This document shows positions 1-5,000 of a stretch of 5,000 bases of DNA, piece by piece. The notes beneath the pieces are model-generated. The model made no database searches. It worked only from the letters and a program-made list of their open reading frames with translations, and was not told where the DNA came from. The stretch's first letter is position 1. Each line of letters starts with the position of its first letter. Position numbers and translations under genes: made by a program. Source of the stretch: Planctomycetota bacterium (GTDB taxonomy: Bacteria; Planctomycetota; Planctomycetia; Pirellulales; Lacipirellulaceae); assembly GCA_022615465.1 (NCBI GenBank), contig JAKEGR010000348.1, positions 1-5,000 of the forward strand, given 5' to 3'.

Positions 1-188
1 ACGGGCCTTACGGTGGCGAATACGGATACCCGGCTCCCGGCGGTTACGGAACAGGTATGCCAGCCGGCCAGCCGTACTATCCCGGGGGTGTCGTGTCCGG
101 AGCGCCTGCCGCGGAAGTTCTACCAGACCAATCATCGCCAACGCGATCCGACGATAATCGGTTTCCACCGCCCGCACCAAATCGGTAA
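1..188 (+). CDS. C-terminal tail of an unidentified protein (5' end outside window)
   Basis: In the frame whose codons begin at position 3, 61 codons run without a stop to a TAA at 186-188. The encoded tail is rich in Gly, Pro and Tyr: it opens with GPYGGEYGYPAPGGYG, continues through QPYYPGG, and ends in a hydrophilic stretch and PPPAPNR. Such tails are common at the ends of planctomycete envelope or secreted proteins, but no domain is visible, so no function is assigned. I prefer this frame over the overlapping frame that reaches a TGA at 202-204, because that one gives an unpatterned, Arg/Thr-rich peptide. The stop lies 48 nt before the next start on the same strand, so the two genes could share a transcript. 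The start and most of the protein are upstream of the window. Confidence 0.6.
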   Translation, partial: GPYGGEYGYPAPGGYGTGMPAGQPYYPGGVVSGAPAAEVLPDQSSPTRSDDNRFPPPAPNR

Positions 189-225
189 TCCCATCCCTTC
201 TTGAGACATCACATCTCCCTTGCAC

Positions 226-230
226 GGAGG
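226..230 (+). promoter_or_regulatory. Ribosome binding site GGAGG
   Basis: A perfect GGAGG lies 6 nt before the ATG at 237. It decides the start of the small exported protein: the in-frame ATG at 201 would place this motif inside the coding region and would put 12 extra residues before the signal sequence. Confidence 0.75.
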
Positions 231-236
231 CAAGTC

Positions 237-602
237 ATGAACGGGCAGATTCCTTCAGTCTTTGAACTGGCATTTTCGGCACGGTTCGCCGTGTTGCTGT
301 TGGGAGCTTGCCTGGCGTACTCGCCAGCAATTGGGCAGCAGCCTATCAGGCACGACGCGACAACTAGCGCATCTCAGCCGGACATTCGCTTGGGCGGGGC
401 GCTCGACACATCCTTCCAGTATCATCGGCAAGGAGCGTCTGTCGCCCACGGCGTACAGCCAAGTGAAAGATATCGCTACGGCTTTCCCGTGGAAACCTAC
501 CGTTGGGGCTGGTTTGGCGCGAGCCGCTATTACCCAACCGTCGTGTGCCATCGCGGCTACTCGGGCGACCAATGCCGCTGGGCGTATCGGTACGGGTATT
601 GA
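237..602 (+). CDS. Small exported protein with Arg/Tyr/Trp-rich C-terminus, function unknown
   Basis: A 121-residue protein starts at the ATG preceded by GGAGG and ends at TGA 600-602. Residues 1-35 form an export signal: one Arg at 16, then the hydrophobic run FAVLLLGA. The run ends in LGAC (22-25), which fits a lipobox, so it could be a lipoprotein anchored at Cys25. Alternatively signal peptidase I could cut after AIG at 31-33. Residues 36-77 are polar. Residues 79-121 contain 14 aromatic residues in 43, in patterns such as RYRYGF, YRWGWFG, RYYP and WAYRYGY, plus two cysteines (104 and 113) that could form a disulfide. Short exported proteins with Tyr/Arg/Trp-rich ends are frequent in planctomycetes, generally without known function. 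I do not recognise a named domain. The upstream gene ends 48 nt before, and bamA converges from the other side. Confidence 0.75.
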   Translation: MNGQIPSVFELAFSARFAVLLLGACLAYSPAIGQQPIRHDATTSASQPDIRLGGALDTSFQYHRQGASVAHGVQPSERYRYGFPVETYRWGWFGASRYYPTVVCHRGYSGDQCRWAYRYGY

Positions 603-608
603 GTGAAA

Positions 609-698
609 CAGGCCCACTTGCCTGCCGTTGCAAACGCCGCCGGCCATTGGTCGCAGCCCACGGCGGCCTCTCGGGCGCGCCAGCGGCAGCTACCGCTG
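609..698. terminator. Possible bidirectional terminator region with three small inverted repeats
   Basis: The gap between the convergent genes holds CAGGC/GCCTG (609-613 with 620-624, 6-nt loop), GCCGCCG/CGGCGGC (636-642 with 661-667, 18-nt loop) and CAGCGG/CCGCTG (681-686 with 693-698, 6-nt loop). The third overlaps the bamA stop codon. None is followed by a T-run on either strand, so classical intrinsic termination is not supported. In GC-rich DNA such short stems also arise by chance. Position between two converging genes is the main argument. Confidence 0.25.
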
Positions 699-3600
699 TA
701 ACCCGATATTGAAGCTGAACATCTGCTCGTCGTCGGTATCGGCTTTGAGGACCGGGAAGGCGAAGTCGAGCGCGATCGGAGCCGGGCCCATCGCCGGCAC
801 GGTGATTCTCAGGCCGAAGCCCGGAGCCACGCGGAAATCGTTAATCGTGACATTCTCTTCCACGGTGCCGAAGTCCGTAAAGACAACCCCGTGAATCATG
901 TCGTCGGCCGTCAGTGGGAACAGGTACTCTACGGTGTTCACCCACATGAACTCACCGCCGACTTGCACGCCGCTCTTCACGGGCGACGCGCCACGGAAGT
1001 CAAAACCACGGAGCGTTGAGAAACCGCCCGCGAAGAAATTTTCATAGATTGGCGTGTTGTCTCCCGTGAAGCCAAGCCGCGTCGAAGCGCTGAGGACGTG
1101 TCGCCCGGAATGGTCGGGCCGCTCGCGCATCAGGAAATACTGTCGGCCTTCGATGATCGCGCGCGGGTACTCGAAGCTGCCGATCACTTGCTCGACGGAG
1201 AATTCGAGATAATGGCCTTGCGTTGCCAGAAACGCGCTGTCGCGAGTATCGTTTGCAATCGTGAACTTGAAACCGTGCAGGGCATTGTCGCCAAGCACCT
1301 CGGTGAGTTCGGGAATGGGAGCCGAGATGTTGCTGATGTTCACGTTCTCGCCGCGATAGGCGATCGCCGCCGACAGGTCGTTCTCGGTCCATTGGTAGCC
1401 GAGCGACACGCGTCCGCCGAGCCGTTGCTCATCCCAGTCCACATAGCGGCGATCGAAGTAAGAGCCGCTCAAGCCGAGGCTCACCGGCGTGTCCCACAGA
1501 TACGGCTCTTGGAAGCTCGCAAGATATCGCTGGACTTCGGTGCCGGGCGCTGCTTCCAGTCGAAATCGTTGACCCGCTCCGCGCCACGCCCGACCGCTCA
1601 TCAACTCATCCATGCTGCGTGGATACCGCTTCCAGTCGAAGTTCTGCTCATCGAGGAGTATCTGGCCCACGAGGCCCGCATCCGAATTCACCGCCACGCC
1701 GAGCATCAATCGACCGGTCTGGGTTTCATTCAAGTCGACAAATAGATCGACGGCCGGGTCGCTGTATTGCGGCGCGAACGGATCGGTTTGCCCTGTTGGG
1801 AACAATTGGGGATTGGTGGGCAGCGGCGTCGCGGGAGCGATTCGTGGATCAGGCGGCAACGGTTGTGCCGGGCCGTACTGCACGGGTGGCGCCCCGTAAG
1901 GCTGCGGAGTGCCGTACTGCGGGGGAGGTGGCGGACTAAACGTTGTCGGCGCACCAGCCTGCGGCGCTGAATACGACTGGGGAGGCGCCGCGCCAGGGGG
2001 CGGATAGGCCGGTGTCGTGGGCGCCTGATAAGGACTCTGTGTGCGAACGACAAAGTTCTGATACGGATTGGCCGGGCTGCCGCTGTCATAGGGATAACGC
2101 CGCACCTCGTGGCGAATCGCCGTAGGCGTCAATTCCGGGTCCGCTGCCGGCGCGCGATCATCGAAGCTCAAATGCACGTCAATCTGGTCATCACGTTCGG
2201 CGAAATCGGATGGCGGCTGAACTCGAAACGTGCGTGTTCGCTGAGGCGGATAAAAGGTCGCCGATTCCACTGGCCCTGCCGATGCCATCGTGGCAACCGA
2301 CGGCAAGTTCACGCCAGGCGGCGGCAGCAGGGGGGCGGCGGAGGGTGGAAGGACACTCAGCGATGCGCGCGGCGTCGCCAGAGGGTCGGGGCTTTGCCCG
2401 CGGAATTCGGAGTGATCCATGTCGGTGGCAAGTTCCGTATCGCCCAGTTCTTGAATGCGATAGGTGATCTTGGGCGCGACGCCTCGCGTGGGATCCGTCA
2501 TGAACAATCCGCTGGCCTGCAGTCGCCGCTCACTCGCCTTGACTTCACGGATGTCAACGATCTGGCCCGGGCGAATCGAAAGCCGATTGAGTGCTGTTTG
2601 AATCCGTGTGTGAGGCGTGTCGCCGTCGATGTGGACATAGATATTGCCGACGCGCCATCGTTTGCCCTCTTCGATGTGATACATCAGATCGAGTTGTCCT
2701 GGCTCTTCGAGAAAAATTGGTTCGGCGCGGATGTCGGCAAACACATAGCCCTGGCTGCCATAGAGTTCTTTGAGCCACTGCACATCGCCGTTCATCACGG
2801 CCTGCTCGAACGGTTGGTCTGCCAGTAATTTGACCCCCATCGCGAGCGATTCCCCCGCAAATATCTTGTTGCCAATGAAGCTGACGCTGCGCACCTGGTA
2901 GCGTGGCCCTTCATGAATCACGAACCGCAATGTCAACCATTGGTCGTCGTCGTCGTATTCGAGCTTCCGCCCGACTTTGGCTTGAAAGTAACCGAACGAG
3001 CGGTAGTAGTTCGTGAGTCGTTCGACATCGCCATCGATTTTCTCGAGATCGACAAAGCCTTTGAAGACCATCATGAGCGGCGGCTTGGATTCGATCTGCG
3101 TCCGAAGTCGGCGATCGGTGGCAAACTGATTGCCTTCAAACACGACTTTCCAGACCTTCTGGCGTTCCCCCTCGTTGATGACGAACACAATCCCTTGATC
3201 GGTTGCCTCGTTGCCTTCCAGGATCGTGATCTGTGCGTTGTTGAACCCGCTTTCGCGATAGAGCGCTAGCATACGACGCCGCGCTTCCTCAACCGCATAG
3301 GGATCGACCGGTCCGCCGACTTTGAGGTCCGTTTCCTTTGTCAGCTTCTTGTCACGAATACCCGAATTCCCCAGGTATTCGACGTAACGAATCACTGGCC
3401 GCTCAACGACCGTGAAAATCACCACACGACCGTTGGGGGCCTGCTCGTAGGTCGGTTGGACATCGACGAACCAACCTCGCGTAGCCAGTTTACGCACATC
3501 CCGCTGCACCAACGCCGGATCAAACGGCCGGCCGGCGCGAGTTTGCAACTGATTCAGCACCTGCGATGTCGGAATCGTCTTGTTGCCCGCGATGCGGACA

Positions 3601-3803
3601 TCGGCCACCGTCTCGTCCGTGGCCGAAAGGGTCGGCCCGGAAGCTTCCAGCTCAGTCTTCTTTTGTGATCCGAACAGCGTCGATGGAATGGAATTTAGCC
3701 CACCCGGACCCATGCCCTGGGCATGGACAGGTGCTGCCCAGATCAGGGCAACCGCAATCGACATCGCGACTGCGAACCGACGGCAGCGATCGATGGCACG
3801 CAT
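690..3803 (-). CDS. bamA: BamA/Omp85 outer-membrane protein assembly factor, with long Pro-rich insertion
   Basis: BamA inserts beta-barrel proteins into the outer membrane; its POTRA domains face the periplasm. The chosen start at 3801-3803 gives 1037 residues (E. coli BamA is about 810). Residues 1-28 are a classic signal peptide: basic MRAIDRCRR, a hydrophobic core and APVHA|Q. POTRA domains lie at about 66-135, 137-213, 217-298, 302-379 and 383-452. Each opens with a beta strand and most keep a GN turn (IAGN, YLGN, FEGN, FIGN); the second to fourth end in NEGE, HEGP or EEGK. POTRA5 is interrupted by about 230 residues (453-682) and resumes at PAVDLFVDLNE (683-693). The barrel is 694-1037, with the Omp85 loop-6 motif LRGF (Arg932, Gly933) and DFGT at 977-980. 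The end, FSFNIGLQR, resembles the E. coli BamA end but has Arg in place of the final Trp. The mature protein has no cysteine. The frame stays open upstream to 4052, but only this start gives an N-terminal signal peptide. The gene appears monocistronic. Family assignment is firm; the exact start is less so. Confidence 0.95.
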   Translation of the reverse strand: MRAIDRCRRFAVAMSIAVALIWAAPVHAQGMGPGGLNSIPSTLFGSQKKTELEASGPTLSATDETVADVRIAGNKTIPTSQVLNQLQTRAGRPFDPALVQRDVRKLATRGWFVDVQPTYEQAPNGRVVIFTVVERPVIRYVEYLGNSGIRDKKLTKETDLKVGGPVDPYAVEEARRRMLALYRESGFNNAQITILEGNEATDQGIVFVINEGERQKVWKVVFEGNQFATDRRLRTQIESKPPLMMVFKGFVDLEKIDGDVERLTNYYRSFGYFQAKVGRKLEYDDDDQWLTLRFVIHEGPRYQVRSVSFIGNKIFAGESLAMGVKLLADQPFEQAVMNGDVQWLKELYGSQGYVFADIRAEPIFLEEPGQLDLMYHIEEGKRWRVGNIYVHIDGDTPHTRIQTALNRLSIRPGQIVDIREVKASERRLQASGLFMTDPTRGVAPKITYRIQELGDTELATDMDHSEFRGQSPDPLATPRASLSVLPPSAAPLLPPPGVNLPSVATMASAGPVESATFYPPQRTRTFRVQPPSDFAERDDQIDVHLSFDDRAPAADPELTPTAIRHEVRRYPYDSGSPANPYQNFVVRTQSPYQAPTTPAYPPPGAAPPQSYSAPQAGAPTTFSPPPPPQYGTPQPYGAPPVQYGPAQPLPPDPRIAPATPLPTNPQLFPTGQTDPFAPQYSDPAVDLFVDLNETQTGRLMLGVAVNSDAGLVGQILLDEQNFDWKRYPRSMDELMSGRAWRGAGQRFRLEAAPGTEVQRYLASFQEPYLWDTPVSLGLSGSYFDRRYVDWDEQRLGGRVSLGYQWTENDLSAAIAYRGENVNISNISAPIPELTEVLGDNALHGFKFTIANDTRDSAFLATQGHYLEFSVEQVIGSFEYPRAIIEGRQYFLMRERPDHSGRHVLSASTRLGFTGDNTPIYENFFAGGFSTLRGFDFRGASPVKSGVQVGGEFMWVNTVEYLFPLTADDMIHGVVFTDFGTVEENVTINDFRVAPGFGLRITVPAMGPAPIALDFAFPVLKADTDDEQMFSFNIGLQR
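1758..2447 (-). other. Low-complexity insertion within BamA POTRA5
   Basis: This segment encodes BamA residues about 453-682. The first half is mixed, with two short strand-like stretches (TFRVQPP and DQIDVHLSF). The second half (568-682) has 34 prolines in 115 residues, with many Gln, Tyr, Ala and Gly, and is probably disordered or extended. On the flanks, VAPKITYRIQE resembles the second strand of POTRA5, while PAVDLFVDLNE running into TGRLMLGVAVNSDAGLVG resembles its third strand plus the first barrel strand. The frame is continuous across it, so it is part of the protein and not a frameshift. Function is unknown. Boundaries are by eye and may be off by about 10 residues. Confidence 0.8.
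1866..1922 (-). repeat. Short PQYG/PYGAP/VQYG peptide repeats in the BamA insertion
   Basis: Over 19 residues the motif (P/V)QYG or PYG with flanking prolines occurs three times (PQYG, QPYGAP, VQYGPA). At DNA level gccgtactgc occurs twice on the + strand, near 1871 and 1911, so some repeat expansion is plausible. It is a degenerate low-complexity repeat, not a structural domain. Confidence 0.5.
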
Positions 3804-3805
3804 CG

Positions 3806-3810
3806 TCCTT
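3806..3810 (-). promoter_or_regulatory. Weak ribosome binding site AAGGA for bamA
   Basis: Read on the - strand, CAAGGACG precedes the ATG at 3803-3801, leaving only 2 nt between AAGGA and the start. This is closer than usual, so it supports the start only weakly. The signal peptide that begins at this Met is the stronger argument. Confidence 0.35.
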
Positions 3811-4107
3811 GAGACTAAGCCTGGTGCGGTTGTGGGATGACCCATGAAAAGGCGAGTTGAAAAGCCGTTGACCCATGATCCCGCGGTGCCGATCGCCGCG
3901 CCACCGAGTCGTCGGGCGAATATGTCCAAAAGCCGCGTAGAGATAACGGAATTGCCGGATGCCCACAAGGCAGATTCCTCTCGGATGATGGTTGAGCGAA
4001 AATCAACGCTGGGTTGGCCTATGCCCCTCATGGGTTTTCTGCTACTAACCACGGCCCGATGGTGTTTGCCAGTGCGGCACCGCTCGGATTTCGCTCATTC
4101 CGCAGAT

Positions 4108-4114
4108 AAAGGGA
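4108..4114 (+). promoter_or_regulatory. Possible ribosome binding site AAAGGGA
   Basis: A purine-rich AAAGGGA ends 11 nt before the ATG at 4126, a little farther than ideal. An in-frame TAG at 4117-4119 blocks any earlier start in this frame, so 4126 is the first possible ATG after that stop. Confidence 0.4.
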
Positions 4115-4125
4115 AGTAGACGACC

Positions 4126-5000
4126 ATGGCTGGGAAGACACGTTTTGCAACGATTTTCGTGGCGTTGCCATCGTTACTAGCGGCCGGAGGTGGTGCGGCA
4201 CATTACTACGCCAATGGCGGTAAGTTACCGTTCGCAGCCAGCTTCGCCCGTTTCACTGCGACAGCCAATCCCGGGGAGAAGCAAGCCGCCGAAGCCGAAG
4301 GGTTACATATCTCGGCCGCCGATTTGGACGCAGTCGAAGGTGCCTGGGCAGGCACGAATGGCACCAACGATAGCATGTCGCATCCTGCTCGCTCTGCTCA
4401 GGCTACGGCCGATTCCTCGCAAATCGCCCGTTCGGCTGGCGTTGTGTTGGCCCAGGCGGAGATGCCGGCAAAGACTGGCTCGACGCCAACTGACCGCTAT
4501 GCGATTCCGGCCGAGGTGCCATCGCCGGCCGTGGTGCCGGCTGGTACCGATCCATCGATTTACGGTTCCACCATGAGAAACCCGGAGGACGCCCCAGCAT
4601 CCCCTGCCAACGCGGTTTATGCTGGCAGCCCACAGGCTACGGCCAACAACTCAGAATATTCAGCCGGCAACCGCGACGGAATCTCGACCGCTGCTGAACC
4701 CGAGGTAGCCGACGAGTTCGATCATGCAGGCTCACGTGTTGCGACAAGTGGCTCTCCACCTTCGGCTGTTACCCGCGGCCAGGAGCCGAACGAACCGGCA
4801 GCCTCCTCCAAACGGGACATCGCTGACCAGCCGGGCGCCAATCCACTTCGCACCATCCCAACCGACGCGAACGAGAACGTCGCCGAGGACGATGCCCGGG
4901 AGGCCTTCAGCGACAAATCCCCGCCTGCGGCAGGCGATCGTTACAGCAATTCGGCAACCGCTCCTCGCAGCCTCGATCCGACTGCACAGCAAACCGCGCA
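4126..5000 (+). CDS. Exported low-complexity protein of unknown function (3' end outside window)
   Basis: From the ATG at 4126, 291 codons run to the window edge without a stop. Residues 1-25 look like a signal peptide or single membrane anchor: MAGKTR supplies the basic end and FATIFVALPSLLAAGGGAA the hydrophobic core. Cleavage could follow GAA near 25; otherwise it stays as an anchor. The remaining 260 or so residues are rich in Ala, Pro, Ser, Asn, Asp and Glu, lack cysteine, and have few aromatic residues, which suggests an extended or disordered extracytoplasmic region. A loose motif, ATA followed by Asn/Asp, recurs at residues 45-48 (ATANPG), 93-98 (ATADSS) and 171-176 (ATANNS). No catalytic motif or known domain is visible. 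Such a region may be a linker before folded repeats further on, as in large planctomycete surface proteins, but that part is not in view. It is divergent from bamA. The reading frame is well supported; the function is not. Confidence 0.8.
   Translation, partial: MAGKTRFATIFVALPSLLAAGGGAAHYYANGGKLPFAASFARFTATANPGEKQAAEAEGLHISAADLDAVEGAWAGTNGTNDSMSHPARSAQATADSSQIARSAGVVLAQAEMPAKTGSTPTDRYAIPAEVPSPAVVPAGTDPSIYGSTMRNPEDAPASPANAVYAGSPQATANNSEYSAGNRDGISTAAEPEVADEFDHAGSRVATSGSPPSAVTRGQEPNEPAASSKRDIADQPGANPLRTIPTDANENVAEDDAREAFSDKSPPAAGDRYSNSATAPRSLDPTAQQTA

Larger units (their letters stand above)
3804..4125. other. Divergent intergenic region between bamA and the right-hand gene
   Basis: These 322 bases separate two divergent starts and should hold both promoters. 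I see no convincing -35/-10 pair in either direction. The best single element is TGCTACTAA (4040-4048, +), a poor extended -10 match with no good -35. An imperfect palindrome, GTTGA/TCAAC with a 7-nt loop, lies at 3991-4007 and could be an operator or chance. The bamA frame stays open on the - strand to 4052, and a 91-codon frame exists on the + strand (3844-4119). Neither has a ribosome binding site or recognisable protein features, so I leave the region non-coding. Confidence 0.55.

Noticed and set aside
13..204. 63-codon + frame at the left edge
   Set aside because: The overlapping frame ending at 188 gives a patterned Gly/Tyr/Pro tail typical of real envelope proteins; this one gives unpatterned sequence and no ribosome binding site.
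255..647. 130-codon frame on the - strand
   Set aside because: It is opposite the small exported gene that has a perfect GGAGG and a signal sequence, and it shows no protein features.
1098..1745. 215-codon open frame on the + strand
   Set aside because: It lies wholly antisense to the BamA barrel and gives no recognisable protein; long antisense frames are expected in GC-rich coding DNA.
2109..2828. 239-codon open frame on the + strand
   Set aside because: It is antisense to POTRA4, POTRA5 and the insertion of BamA, with Arg/Cys-rich composition and no domain.
3868..3873. TTGACC as a -35 box on the + strand
   Set aside because: No -10-like hexamer occurs at 16-18 nt spacing, and the next + start is about 250 nt away.
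3844..4119. 91-codon + frame in the divergent region
   Set aside because: It has no ribosome binding site and no recognisable domain, and it occupies the space where two divergent promoters must lie.
4722..4992. Two overlapping frames on the - strand near the right edge
   Set aside because: They are antisense to the continuous 291-codon + frame, which has a defined start and export signal.

Overview
The window looks like chromosomal DNA from a didermic, GC-rich bacterium, most likely a planctomycete of the Pirellula type. The phylum call is inference. It rests on a very long Omp85 protein with a Pro/Gln/Tyr-rich insertion, a small exported protein with an Arg/Tyr/Trp-rich tail, a Gly/Tyr/Pro-rich protein tail, and uneven use of Shine-Dalgarno sequences. 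No RNA gene, mobile element or CRISPR array was found.

Layout. Positions 1-188 (+) are the last 61 codons of a gene that enters from the left and ends in a Gly/Pro/Tyr-rich tail. Positions 237-602 (+) encode a 121-residue exported protein of unknown function, with a good ribosome binding site. A short convergent gap with small inverted repeats follows. Positions 690-3803 (-) hold the main gene, a BamA/Omp85 outer-membrane assembly factor with signal peptide, five POTRA domains and a C-terminal beta-barrel. Positions 3804-4125 form a divergent intergenic region. From 4126 to the right edge (+) an uninterrupted frame begins with a signal peptide or membrane anchor and continues as a low-complexity, probably disordered, exported protein cut by the window end.

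How the genes relate. All three full or near-full products appear to be exported, so the window is envelope-related. BamA would insert beta-barrel proteins into the outer membrane. The function of the others cannot be read from sequence. bamA stands alone here: it is divergent from one neighbour and convergent with the other, so it is not co-transcribed with skp/ompH, lpxD or fabZ as in proteobacteria.

The most notable observation is in BamA. About 230 residues, Pro-rich in the second half, sit between the second and third strands of the barrel-proximal POTRA5, rather than at a domain boundary. No complete new multi-gene system is visible.
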